DNA of 64,000 nt from NCBI GenBank assembly GCA_027488755.1, contig JAIYAZ010000103.1, positions 45,483 to 109,482 of the forward strand. The letters are read 5' to 3'. The stretch is from Verrucomicrobiaceae bacterium. Its GTDB lineage: Bacteria > Verrucomicrobiota > Verrucomicrobiia > Chthoniobacterales > JAATET01. Both the position numbers and the translations under genes were made by a program. This document shows positions 16,143-23,751 of this stretch, piece after piece; position 1 is the stretch's first letter; each line of letters opens with the position of its first letter. The notes under the pieces were generated by a model, which searched no databases, had not been told where the DNA came from, and worked only from the letters and a program-made list of their open reading frames with translations.

Positions 16143-17734
16143 GGGGAGGCGGGAGAGCCTGCCTCATTCGCGCGGACGTGGCGATAGGATTCCACCACCC
16201 ATTCACTCAGCAGCCCGTCCGGATCCTCCACCGCCCGCAGCGGCAGCACAAACTCCGTCCGCCCGCTGTTCTTGCGGATAAGCTGAAGGCCAAACTGGTA
16301 ATCCTTGAACCGCGCCTCGCACAACTCCCGCACGCCCGTTCCGCCCGCCACGGCCAGCGCCACCAGCGCCTCCGCCGCATCCGGTTCAAAGCGAATCGCC
16401 AGGTCATGCTGGTCGCGGAAACGCCCGGCAAACTCCGCCACGATCCCCAGCAGCGCCCGCTCCTTCTCCGCGTGCCCGCTCTCCAGCAGCGCCCGCAGCG
16501 CCGCCGCGGGACCGCCCACCAGCGCCTCGTCCACCGTGAACGACGACACGCCGGAATCCGGCAGCTCGTATTTGAAATCCCGCAGCAACCGCTCGCAGAC
16601 CGTCAGCAAACCCCGCGCCCCCGTCCGCTCGCCCTCCGCCCGCTCCGCGATACGCCGCAGCGCCCCGTCCTCAAAAAACACCTCCACCCCATAGGCGCGA
16701 AACGCCCGCTCGTATTGCCGGATAATGCTGCCCTCCGACCGCTTCAGAATCTCAAACAGGTCGCCCGCGCTCAGCGGATCGCACACCACCCGCACCGGCA
16801 GCCGCCCGATGAACTCCGGCTCCATGCCGTAGTTCACAAAGTCCGCCGTCGTCGTCTCCCGCAGCAGATTTTCCTCCGCCTCAAACGCCGCCGGCTCCGC
16901 GCCAAAACCCAGTCGCGACTGCTTCATCCGCCGCCGCACCTGCTCGTCCAGCTTGTCGAACGCCCCGCTCACGATGAACAGGATGTGCCGCGTGTTGATC
17001 GTTTCCCGCGCACTCTCGCCCCCGTTGCGCTGCATTTCGAAGGCCGCCTTGATCTGCCCCTGGAGATCCATGGGATTCCGCGCCGTCACCTCCGTCTCCT
17101 CCATCAGCTTCAGCAGCGTGGTCTGCACGCCCCGCCCGCTCACGTCCCGGCCCGAGCCGTTCGCGGAACTCGCAATCTTGTCGATCTCATCGATGTAAAT
17201 GATCCCGTGCTCCGCCAGCGCGATGTCCCCGTCCGCCTTCTGCAGCAGCTCGCGCACGAGGTCCTCCACGTCGCCGCCCACGTAACCCGTTTCGCTGAAC
17301 TTCGTCGCGTCCGCCTTCACGAACGGCACGCCGATGAGGTCCGCCACGTGCTTCACGAGATACGTCTTGCCCACGCCCGTCGGCCCCACCAGCAGCACGT
17401 TCTGCTTCGCGTATTCGATCACCGCGTCCGGATTTTCCTCCCGCAGACGGCGGGCCTCCCGCGCGTGGTTGTAATGATCGCACACCGCGATGCTCAACAC
17501 CTTCTTCGCCTCATCCTGCCGGATCACAAAGCGGTCCAGATGCTGCGTGATGTCCTTCGGCTTGAACGCAAAGGCAAACGGCTCCTCCGCCACCTCGAGC
17601 GTCTCCTCCACCTCCTCCGTCCCCTCGCCCGTCGGCGCCTCCGCCGCGGGCCGCGCCCCCATGCCCTGCCGGAGCAACTCCGCGAGTTTCTCGTGAATCT
17701 GCTCCGGCGTAAGTTTCAGCGGATCGATACTCAT
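16139..17734 (-). CDS. ClpX-like AAA+ unfoldase with no zinc-finger domain and extra C-terminal domain
   Basis: The 531-residue protein has a ClpX core: Walker A Gly-Pro-Thr-Gly-Val-Gly-Lys-Thr at 117-124, the pore loop Gly-Tyr-Val-Gly at 150-153, Walker B Ile-Ile-Tyr-Ile-Asp-Glu-Ile-Asp at 178-185, Arg311 as arginine-finger candidate and the sensor-2 motif Gly-Ala-Arg-Gly at 372-375. A Leu-Gly-Phe loop at 275-277 matches the IGF loop by which ClpX docks on ClpP. The N-terminal Cys4 zinc domain is missing and replaced by an acidic segment of about 60 residues. A C-terminal stretch of about 100 residues looks like a second copy of the lid domain. I chose the ATG at 17734. It is coupled by ATGA to the cyclase homologue. 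Confidence 0.88.
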   Translation of the reverse strand: MSIDPLKLTPEQIHEKLAELLRQGMGARPAAEAPTGEGTEEVEETLEVAEEPFAFAFKPKDITQHLDRFVIRQDEAKKVLSIAVCDHYNHAREARRLREENPDAVIEYAKQNVLLVGPTGVGKTYLVKHVADLIGVPFVKADATKFSETGYVGGDVEDLVRELLQKADGDIALAEHGIIYIDEIDKIASSANGSGRDVSGRGVQTTLLKLMEETEVTARNPMDLQGQIKAAFEMQRNGGESARETINTRHILFIVSGAFDKLDEQVRRRMKQSRLGFGAEPAAFEAEENLLRETTTADFVNYGMEPEFIGRLPVRVVCDPLSAGDLFEILKRSEGSIIRQYERAFRAYGVEVFFEDGALRRIAERAEGERTGARGLLTVCERLLRDFKYELPDSGVSSFTVDEALVGGPAAALRALLESGHAEKERALLGIVAEFAGRFRDQHDLAIRFEPDAAEALVALAVAGGTGVRELCEARFKDYQFGLQLIRKNSGRTEFVLPLRAVEDPDGLLSEWVVESYRHVRANEAGSPASP

Positions 17735-17789
17735 AGTCGAAAAGGTAACCCCTCCCGCGCCCCTGTCCACCGCCTCCCGCGCTCCTGTA

Positions 17790-17854
17790 GCGGCGGTCTA
17801 TGACCGTCGCAAACTTCAAACGTCCGCAAAAGTCCGACGGTCACAGACCGCCGC
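17790..17854. repeat. REP-like inverted repeat
   Basis: The left arm 17790-17809 and right arm 17835-17854 are 20 bases each and complementary at 19 positions, separated by a 25-base spacer. The repeated half-site core is GGTCTGTGACCGTCG, with one arm reading TA for TG. The element lies in the 163-base gap between the kinase stop and the ClpX-like start. It could fold into a long hairpin and resembles extragenic palindromic elements. Confidence 0.7.
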
Positions 17855-17860
17855 GATATC

Positions 17861-17892
17861 CCCTCAACCCCTCAACCTTTCAACCTCTCATC
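17861..17892. repeat. imperfect tandem octamers beside the REP-like element
   Basis: Four consecutive 8-base units read CCCTCAAC, CCCTCAAC, CTTTCAAC and CTCTCATC, ending 5 bases from the kinase stop codon. They lie six bases to the right of the inverted repeat and may be part of the same element. Confidence 0.55.
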
Positions 17893-17897
17893 CTCCC

Positions 17898-19637
17898 TTA
17901 AAGCTTCAACTCCCCCGCCAGCGCATCCAGCCGCCGCCGCATCACGTCCCCCGTGCGCACGGATTCCTTCGCCCGCTCGATCCGCACCAGCACCGCCGCC
18001 GCCCCGGCCGGCGTCGCCCGCGCCACCTCCGCCCGCAGCGCGGCCAGCGCGCGAAAATCCTCCAAATACGGCGCCGCCAGTGCCCGCAGGCCGGCCACCC
18101 AGCCATCCGGCGGCACCGGCGCCGCCCGGTCAAACCGCTCCAGCCACGCCCCGCCCGCATCCACGTCCCCGCCCCGCCAGTCCCGCAGCCCGTAAACCAG
18201 ACACGCAAACGCCATCGGCGAATCGTCCGCCGCCTCCGCCCCGTCCGGCCGCGCAAAGTTCCGCCCCAGCGCCGCGAACTCCCGCCCCAGCGGCTGCGCC
18301 GTCAGCCCCGCGTCGAACACCCCGCCGCGCGCCAGCTCCGCAAACGCCGCCTCCGCTCCCGCGCCATCCCCCGCCAGCAACGCCGCCAGCCCCGCCTGCG
18401 CCCGGGCCCAATTCTCCGCCGGCTGCCGCCCCGCCGCTCCGGCCCGAGCCGCATCGAAGCGCGCCCGCGCCGCCGCGAAATCCCCCGCCAGCAACGCCGC
18501 CCGGCCCGCCGCCGCCTCCGCGTCCGCCGCCGGCTTCGCCCGCAACCCGCCGCCCGCAAACCCGCCCAGAAAAATCCCCGCCACGCCCAGCGCGAGCATC
18601 CCCGCCACCGCGCCGATCGTCACCGCCCGCGCCCGCTCGCTCCAGCCCCGCCAGCGCACCCGCGCCGCCTCCCGCGCCCGCGTCTTCGGGTCCGCCGCCC
18701 GCCTCAGCAACTGCTGCCGCGCGTAGTTCAGATGCGCGATCAGCTCGTCGTAACTCGCGTAACGATCCTCCGGCTCCTTCGCCAGCATCCGGTTCACCAC
18801 GTAGGCCGTCTCGTCCGAAATCCCCGGCGCGAACGCCTGCAAACTCACCGCCTGACTCTTCAAATGCTTCAGCACCACCATCGAGGCCGTCTTCGCGTCA
18901 AACGGCGGCCGCCCCGACAGCGCGTGAAACAACGTCCCGCCCAGACTGTAAATATCGCTCCGGAAATCCTCCGGCCGCCCGTCCAGCTTCTCCGGCGCCA
19001 CGTAAAACGGCGTCCCCCAGATCTCCCCCGCCTCCTGCGCCTCCCCCGCCAGCAGCCGCGCCAGCCCGAAATCCACCAGCTTCGCCAGCTTCGGCCCCGC
19101 GAACAGAATGTTCCCCGGCTTGATGTCCCGGTGAATCAACCCCACCTCCAGCGCCGCCCGCAGCCCCTCCGCCGCCTGAATCCCCACGTCCAGCACCTGC
19201 ACCTCCGCCAGCCGCGACTGCAGCTCCATCAGGCTGTCCAGCGAGCCCTTCTCCACCAGCTCCATCGCCAGATAAAACTGCCCGTGATCCTCCCCGAACG
19301 AAAACACCTTCACCACGTTCGGATGATTCACCGACGCTGTCAGCCGCGCCTCCGCCGCCAGCTTCTCGCGGTCCGACTGCGTCGCCCCCGCCTCCGGCTT
19401 GAGAATCTTCAACGCCACCCGCCGGTCCAGATTCCGGTCCAGCGCCTTGTAAACCGCGCCCATCCCCCCCTCGCCCAGCGGCTCCAGCAGCGTGAAGTGA
19501 TTGAACTGAATCCGCGCCCGCATCGTCCCGCCACAGGCCGGACACGCCACCTTGGAAAACGGCGCCTGCTCCGTCACATCAATCGCCTGCCCGCACGTCG
19601 GGCACGGTTCGACAATCGGCTCGGGCGACTCCGGCAT
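17898..19637 (-). CDS. Zn-ribbon Ser/Thr protein kinase with one transmembrane segment
   Basis: The 579-residue protein starts with a zinc-ribbon-like Cys pair set (Cys12, Cys15, Cys32, Cys35), then a Hanks-type kinase domain at about 47-310. The domain has Gly-Glu-Gly-Gly-Met-Gly at 55-60, the ATP Lys77, His-Arg-Asp at 169-171, Asp-Phe-Gly at 189-191 and Ala-Pro-Glu at 214-216. All catalytic residues are present, so it should be active. A basic linker precedes one membrane helix at about 338-362. The Ala-rich region beyond, with helical-repeat character, is presumably extracytoplasmic. I chose the ATG at 19637, directly before the first Cys pair. It is upstream of the ClpX-like gene on the same strand. 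Confidence 0.92.
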   Translation of the reverse strand: MPESPEPIVEPCPTCGQAIDVTEQAPFSKVACPACGGTMRARIQFNHFTLLEPLGEGGMGAVYKALDRNLDRRVALKILKPEAGATQSDREKLAAEARLTASVNHPNVVKVFSFGEDHGQFYLAMELVEKGSLDSLMELQSRLAEVQVLDVGIQAAEGLRAALEVGLIHRDIKPGNILFAGPKLAKLVDFGLARLLAGEAQEAGEIWGTPFYVAPEKLDGRPEDFRSDIYSLGGTLFHALSGRPPFDAKTASMVVLKHLKSQAVSLQAFAPGISDETAYVVNRMLAKEPEDRYASYDELIAHLNYARQQLLRRAADPKTRAREAARVRWRGWSERARAVTIGAVAGMLALGVAGIFLGGFAGGGLRAKPAADAEAAAGRAALLAGDFAAARARFDAARAGAAGRQPAENWARAQAGLAALLAGDGAGAEAAFAELARGGVFDAGLTAQPLGREFAALGRNFARPDGAEAADDSPMAFACLVYGLRDWRGGDVDAGGAWLERFDRAAPVPPDGWVAGLRALAAPYLEDFRALAALRAEVARATPAGAAAVLVRIERAKESVRTGDVMRRRLDALAGELKL

Positions 19638-19818
19638 GCCGCGAACATAGTCACTCTCCCGCCGCCCGGCAATCGCCCTGCGCCCCGCCCGCCGGGGGAG
19701 ATCGAGTTCGGTCGCGACACCAACCGCGGTCTCTGTTACCAAAATCAGCCTTCACTCCCCCAGCCCGGCACCCCTCCATCCTCCCGAAAAAACGGTTCAC
19801 CCTCCCTCCGCGTCCTCC

Positions 19819-20706
19819 ATGAACCAACCCCCGCCAACCGCCCCGTCGTTCCACCCAGCCGACCTTGCCCGCCGCATCCTCGCATCGCCGCTCGGACGCA
19901 TCGTGGTGCTCGGATTCGTCCTGCTCATGATGATGAGTCTGAACACCGACGCGATGATCAGCTACGCCGGGGAGCCGGTGAAAGCGATTGCGCACATCGT
20001 GGCGTTGGCCATCGCCGGGTTTGCGGTGTATTGCGGTTACGCCCACTTCATCGAGAGACGCCCGGTCTCCGAACTCGCTTTGCCGGGCATGGGACGCCAG
20101 CTCGGCGTCGGCCTGGTCCTCGGCGTCGGCCTCTACGCCGCCTGCGAACTCGTCCTCATGGCCCTCGGCATCTACCGCATCAACGGCTTCAACCCCCTGA
20201 GCTTCCTGATCCCCGCGATTGCCTCGGCACTGAGTTCGGCGGTGTATGAAGAGCTCTTGTTCCGCGGTGTGGTTTTCCGATCCGTGGAAACCTGGTTCGG
20301 CAGTTGGGCGGCGCTGGTGGTCTCGTCGCTCGTGTTTGGCCTCACCCATCTCATCAATCCGCAAGGCACGCTCGAGGGCGCCCTCTTTATCGCGGTGGAG
20401 GCTGGCACCCTGCTGGCGGCGGCCTACATGCTGACGGGTCGGCTCTGGCTCAGCATGGGCTTCCACGCCGCGTGGAATTACACCCAGTCAGCCATCTTCT
20501 CGAGCGTTGTCTCCGGCAACGAAGCAACGCAGGGCCTGGTCCGATCCACGGTCAAAGGGCCGGACTATCTCACCGGGGGCAGTTTCGGGGTGGAATCGTC
20601 CCTGCTCGCCCTGTTCCTCTGCACCTTGACCGGAGTCATCATGCTCGTGATGGCGGTAAAGCGCGGAAAAATCGTCCCGCCAATCTGGAAGCGCCGCATC
20701 GCCTAA
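19819..20706 (+). CDS. CPBP-family intramembrane metalloprotease
   Basis: The 295-residue multi-pass membrane protein carries the three CPBP (CAAX protease/bacteriocin-processing) motifs: Glu-Glu-Leu-Leu-Phe-Arg-Gly with Glu144 and Glu145, Phe-Gly-Leu-Thr-His with His177, and His-Ala-Ala-Trp-Asn with His216 and Asn220. These residues form the Rce1-type active site, so it is expected to be a functional intramembrane protease; its substrate is unknown. It is divergent from the kinase gene across 181 bases. Just downstream begins the duplicated rluD leader. Confidence 0.9.
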   Translation: MNQPPPTAPSFHPADLARRILASPLGRIVVLGFVLLMMMSLNTDAMISYAGEPVKAIAHIVALAIAGFAVYCGYAHFIERRPVSELALPGMGRQLGVGLVLGVGLYAACELVLMALGIYRINGFNPLSFLIPAIASALSSAVYEELLFRGVVFRSVETWFGSWAALVVSSLVFGLTHLINPQGTLEGALFIAVEAGTLLAAAYMLTGRLWLSMGFHAAWNYTQSAIFSSVVSGNEATQGLVRSTVKGPDYLTGGSFGVESSLLALFLCTLTGVIMLVMAVKRGKIVPPIWKRRIA

Positions 20707-20729
20707 TGCCTAGCTCCCGCCCCGCTCAA

Positions 20730-20801
20730 ACGATTGCCGCGCGCGCCACTGCGGCAAGCTGCCCCGGAATGACCGAGCACACGTTTGAAATCACGCCGGA
20801 G
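20730..20801 (+). repeat. direct repeat copy A: duplicated rluD leader and first codons
   Basis: These 72 bases match 21936-22009 (74 bases) at all but two positions plus a 2-base deletion. The repeat includes a hairpin TTGCCGC/GCGGCAA (20734-20740 and 20751-20757) and then the first 11 codons of rluD. The identity ends abruptly within codon 12. Confidence 0.9.
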
Positions 20802-20834
20802 TGCGGTGGAAAAGGGGCTAATCTTGAAATCTGA
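20769..20834 (+). pseudogene. truncated 5' fragment of rluD
   Basis: The ATG at 20769 begins a 21-codon frame whose first 11 residues (Met-Thr-Glu-His-Thr-Phe-Glu-Ile-Thr-Pro-Glu) equal the start of intact RluD at 21977. It then departs and stops at TGA 20832-20834. It is best read as debris from the duplication. The frame ends 2 bases before the VOC lipoprotein start, so if translated it could act as a short leader. Confidence 0.7.
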
Positions 20835-20836
20835 CA

Positions 20837-21301
20837 ATGCGAATCCACCTTCCCCTCCTCCGACTCGCCGGCCCCATCGCGGGCCTTCTCCTGCTCACCG
20901 GGTGTGCCCACCTGAAATCCAACCCAACAATGAACAATCCGGTCTTCTATTTCGAAATTCCCGTGGCGGACATGGACCGCGCGGTCGCTTTCTACGCAAA
21001 GACCTTCGAGGTCACCTTCGAGCGGCAAACCATCGACGGCAACGAGATGGCGTTGTTCCCCTACCGGGCGGGCGGCGAAGGCGCCACGGGCGCGCTTGCC
21101 AAGGGCGCGAGTTACCTCCCGTCCCGGCACGGCACCCGGGTCTATTTTTCCACCCCCGACCTCGACGCCACCCTGCGCCGGGCCGTCGCCGCGGGCGGAA
21201 AGGTCCTCTACCCCCGCACCGACACGGGCGACTACGGGTTCGTCGCCGAGTTCGAGGACTCCGAGGGCAACTGCATCGCCCTCCACATGAAGAAGGAGTG
21301 A
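20837..21301 (+). CDS. lipoprotein carrying a VOC (glyoxalase-like) domain
   Basis: The 154-residue product has an N-terminal lipoprotein signal with lipobox Leu-Leu-Thr-Gly-Cys (Cys23). A VOC domain follows from about residue 34 (Asn-Pro-Val-Phe-Tyr-Phe-Glu-Ile-Pro-Val) to Asp-Ser-Glu-Gly-Asn-Cys-Ile-Ala-Leu-His near the C-terminus. VOC proteins of this short single-domain type are usually cytosolic, so an exported, membrane-anchored version is unusual. An internal ATG at codon 32 (20930) would give a plain cytosolic VOC protein. It lies inside the segment bounded by the duplicated rluD leader. Confidence 0.8.
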   Translation: MRIHLPLLRLAGPIAGLLLLTGCAHLKSNPTMNNPVFYFEIPVADMDRAVAFYAKTFEVTFERQTIDGNEMALFPYRAGGEGATGALAKGASYLPSRHGTRVYFSTPDLDATLRRAVAAGGKVLYPRTDTGDYGFVAEFEDSEGNCIALHMKKE

Positions 21302-21347
21302 GGCCCGCCAACTCGACAACCGGGCCAAAGAAGTTATCCTCTCCCGC

Positions 21348-21629
21348 GTGAAGATTCGCTCCGCCCAACCTTTGCCGGGGTTTCACCTTAAGCTGACCTT
21401 CGCGGACGGCACCGAGGGGATCGCCGACCTGTCGGATCTCGCCGGGAAGGGCGTTTTTCAGGCGTGGCGGGAACCGGGTCTCTTTGAGCAGGTCGCGGTC
21501 ACCGAACATGGCGCGGTTGCCTGGCCGGGCGAACTCGATCTTTGCCCCGATGCCCTCTACCTGAAGGTCACCGGCAAGCAGCCCGGGGACCTCTTTCCCG
21601 CTTTCCGGCTCCCGTTGGCTCATGCCTGA
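21348..21629 (+). CDS. DUF2442-family protein
   Basis: The 93-residue product from the GTG at 21348 fits DUF2442: an N-terminal strand Ile-Arg-Ser-Ala-Gln-Pro-Leu, then Leu-x-Phe-Ala-Asp-Gly-Thr-Glu-Gly-Ile-Ala-Asp-Leu and Trp-Pro-Gly-Glu-Leu-Asp-Leu-Cys-Pro-Asp-Ala-Leu-Tyr. The Asp-Gly and Asp-Leu-x-Pro-Asp-x-Leu elements are typical. DUF2442 genes are often paired with DUF4160 genes in toxin-antitoxin-like arrangements, and here the two overlap by 8 bases. The function is not established. Confidence 0.82.
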   Translation: MKIRSAQPLPGFHLKLTFADGTEGIADLSDLAGKGVFQAWREPGLFEQVAVTEHGAVAWPGELDLCPDALYLKVTGKQPGDLFPAFRLPLAHA

Positions 21630-21882
21630 AGTCTCGCGATTCTACGGAATCATCATCCAGATTTACTTCGGGGATCATACTCCGGCGCATTTTCACGCCC
21701 TTTACGGGGAGCACACCGCCCTCATCGATATTCAGAGCCTTGCTCTGGTGGACGGTCATCTTCCGCCCAGGGCTTTGGGGCTGGTGATCGAATGGGCCTC
21801 GCTTCATCAGGCGGAACTCCATACGGCCTTCGCGTTGGCCCAGCAAATGCAGAAGCCGCCAAAGATCGCCCCCCTCCTCTGA
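21622..21882 (+). CDS. DUF4160-family protein
   Basis: The 86-residue product begins Met-Pro-Glu-Val-Ser-Arg-Phe-Tyr-Gly-Ile and contains the DUF4160 hallmark Asp-His-Thr-Pro-Ala-His-Phe-His-Ala-Leu-Tyr near 18-28. A helix with Ala-Leu-Gly-Leu-Val-Ile-Glu-Trp and a C-terminal Gln-Gln-Met-Gln-Lys follow. It overlaps the DUF2442 gene by 8 bases, so the pair is coexpressed. Such pairs are predicted toxin-antitoxin-like modules, but I know of no firm mechanism. The order here is DUF2442 then DUF4160. Confidence 0.85.
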   Translation: MPEVSRFYGIIIQIYFGDHTPAHFHALYGEHTALIDIQSLALVDGHLPPRALGLVIEWASLHQAELHTAFALAQQMQKPPKIAPLL

Positions 21883-21935
21883 GTCCCCGTTCTCTGCGTC
21901 AATCTGCGCAATCGGCGGTCGATTTTCCCTCCGGG

Positions 21936-22009
21936 ACGATTGCCGCGCCCGCGCCACTGCGGCAAGCTTCCCCGGAATGACCGAGCACACGTTTGAAATC
22001 ACTCCGGAG
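21936..22009 (+). repeat. direct repeat copy B: native rluD leader and first codons
   Basis: This is the 74-base partner of 20730-20801. It contains the hairpin TTGCCGC/GCGGCAA about a dozen bases upstream of the rluD ATG, and the first 11 codons of the intact gene. The loop is 2 bases longer than in copy A. Confidence 0.9.
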
Positions 22010-22882
22010 GAAGCCGGCGACCGGCTCGACCGCTTCGTCGCCGCGCGCACCGAGGGGCTTTCCCGCTCCCGCGTGCAGGCCCTGCTGGCCTCGGGTGACG
22101 TTCTCCACAACGGCGCGCCGGCCCGCGCCGCCGAGAAGCTCCGCCCCGGCGACCGCCTGCTCGTGCGCGTGCCCGACGCCGTGCCCGTCGCCGATCTCCA
22201 GGGCGAGGACATCCCCCTGCGCATCCTCCACGAGGACGCCGACCTGCTCGTGCTCGACAAACCCGCCGGCCTCGTCGTCCATCCCGGCGCGGGCAACGAC
22301 ACCGGCACCCTCGTCCACGCCCTGCTCCACCACTGCCGGGACCTCTCCGGCATCGGCGGCGTTGAACGCCCCGGCATCGTCCACCGCCTCGACAAGGAGA
22401 CCAGCGGCTGCCTCGTGATCGCCAAAAACGACGCCGCCCACCAATCCCTCGCCGCCCAGTTCGCCGACCGCACGATCGAAAAAACCTACCTCGCCATCGT
22501 CGAAGGCTCCCCCCGCAAGGAAAGCGGCGAAATCAACGCCCCCATCGACCGCCACGCCATCAACCGCCAGAAAATGACCGTCGCCCGCGGCGACCGCGGC
22601 CGCGAGGCGCTCACGCTCTACCGCGTGCTCACCCGCGCCGACGGCCTCTCCCTCGTGGAATGCCGCCCCCGCACCGGTCGCACCCACCAGATCCGCGTCC
22701 ACCTCAAGCACCTCGGCCACCCGCTGGCAGGCGACCCCGTCTACGGCCGCCGCGGCCGCTTCGAGCGCCACCTCCTCCACGCCTGGCGACTCGCCTTCAC
22801 CCACCCGCGCACCGGCGAACGCCTCACCTTCACCGCGCCCGTGCCGGCGGATTTTCCGCTCGTCCCGCCCGGGGCGAAATAG
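21977..22882 (+). CDS. rluD: RluD-type 23S rRNA pseudouridine synthase
   Basis: The 301-residue protein has an N-terminal S4 RNA-binding domain (about 14-70) and a RluA-family synthase domain. The catalytic Asp139 lies in the diagnostic His-Arg-Leu-Asp-Lys-Glu-Thr-Ser-Gly (136-144), and Arg-Thr-Gly-Arg-Thr-His-Gln-Ile-Arg-Val-His follows later. S4 domain plus sequence fit the RluC/RluD group; assignment to RluD rather than RluC is less certain. Its leader and first 11 codons are duplicated 1.2 kb upstream. The Udg4 gene follows 14 bases downstream. Confidence 0.9.
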   Translation: MTEHTFEITPEEAGDRLDRFVAARTEGLSRSRVQALLASGDVLHNGAPARAAEKLRPGDRLLVRVPDAVPVADLQGEDIPLRILHEDADLLVLDKPAGLVVHPGAGNDTGTLVHALLHHCRDLSGIGGVERPGIVHRLDKETSGCLVIAKNDAAHQSLAAQFADRTIEKTYLAIVEGSPRKESGEINAPIDRHAINRQKMTVARGDRGREALTLYRVLTRADGLSLVECRPRTGRTHQIRVHLKHLGHPLAGDPVYGRRGRFERHLLHAWRLAFTHPRTGERLTFTAPVPADFPLVPPGAK

Positions 22883-22896
22883 CAAGGTTTCCCGCG

Positions 22897-23742
22897 ATGT
22901 CCCGCCTCCCCGAAGCCGCCGCCGCCGCTTTGCCCCTGCTGCGCGAAATGCAGGCGGGCCTCGGCCGCAAACCCGCCGCCACCCGCGCCGCCCTCAGTCG
23001 CCTCCAGGCGCAGACATCCGCCGCCCCGCCCGCTAAAAAATCCCCGCCGGCCCCGCCCCGCCCCGCGCCGGTTGCCCCCGTGGTCCCCACCGGAGACGCC
23101 ACCACGCCCGCAATCCTCCCGGACCGCACGTGGACGCTTGAGTCCCTGCGCGAAGCGGCCCTCCGCTGCGCCGCCTGCCCGCATCTGGCCGGCACGCGCC
23201 GCCACGTCGTCTTCGGCGTGGGCAACCCGCACGCCGAGCTCATGTTTGTCGGCGAAGCCCCCGGCGCGGATGAGGACGCCGCCGGCGAGCCGTTCGTCGG
23301 CAAGGCCGGGCAACTGCTCACGAAGATCATCCAGACCATGGGCTTTTCGCGCGACACGGTTTACATCGCCAACGTGCTGAAGTGCCGCCCCGACATGCCG
23401 GCGGGTTCGACGGGCAACCGCAAGCCGCGCCCCGAGGAAATGCGCACCTGCCTGCCGTGGCTCGCCAAGCAGATCGAGATCATTCAGCCGAAGGTCCTCG
23501 TCGCCCTCGGCGCGACCGCCGTGGAGGGCCTGCTCGGCGAAACCCGTCCCATGAACCAGCTCCGCGGCGGCTGGCTCGACTACGAGGGCATCCCCGTCAT
23601 GGCGACCTACCACCCGGCCTACCTGCTGCGGAATCAATCGCTCTCCGAAAAGCGCAAGGTCTGGGAGGACATGCTCCTCGTGCTGGACCGGCTCGGAGCG
23701 CCGATCAGCGAGAAACAGCGCGGCTTTTTCCTCAAGCCGTAG
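22897..23742 (+). CDS. family 4 uracil-DNA glycosylase
   Basis: The 281-residue protein removes uracil from DNA. The domain at about 80-275 has the iron-sulfur Cys91 and Cys94 (Cys-x-x-Cys), likely Cys163 and Cys185 as the other ligands, the active-site loop Gly-Glu-Ala-Pro-Gly-Ala-Asp-Glu-Asp at 119-127 and a C-terminal Tyr-His-Pro-Ala-Tyr-Leu-Leu. The first 75 residues are a Pro/Ala-rich linker not seen in the shortest family members. The ATG at 22897 follows rluD by 14 bases, suggesting cotranscription. Confidence 0.92.
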   Translation: MSRLPEAAAAALPLLREMQAGLGRKPAATRAALSRLQAQTSAAPPAKKSPPAPPRPAPVAPVVPTGDATTPAILPDRTWTLESLREAALRCAACPHLAGTRRHVVFGVGNPHAELMFVGEAPGADEDAAGEPFVGKAGQLLTKIIQTMGFSRDTVYIANVLKCRPDMPAGSTGNRKPRPEEMRTCLPWLAKQIEIIQPKVLVALGATAVEGLLGETRPMNQLRGGWLDYEGIPVMATYHPAYLLRNQSLSEKRKVWEDMLLVLDRLGAPISEKQRGFFLKP

Positions 23743-23751
23743 CGCCCGCCC

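Noticed and set aside
17790..17854. The inverted repeat as a rho-independent terminator
   Set aside because: The arms are separated by 25 bases and no U tract follows on the minus strand after the kinase, so a REP-like reading is better.
20769..20834. A real 21-residue peptide gene
   Set aside because: The first 11 codons are an exact copy of rluD's start, so a duplication fragment is the simplest explanation.
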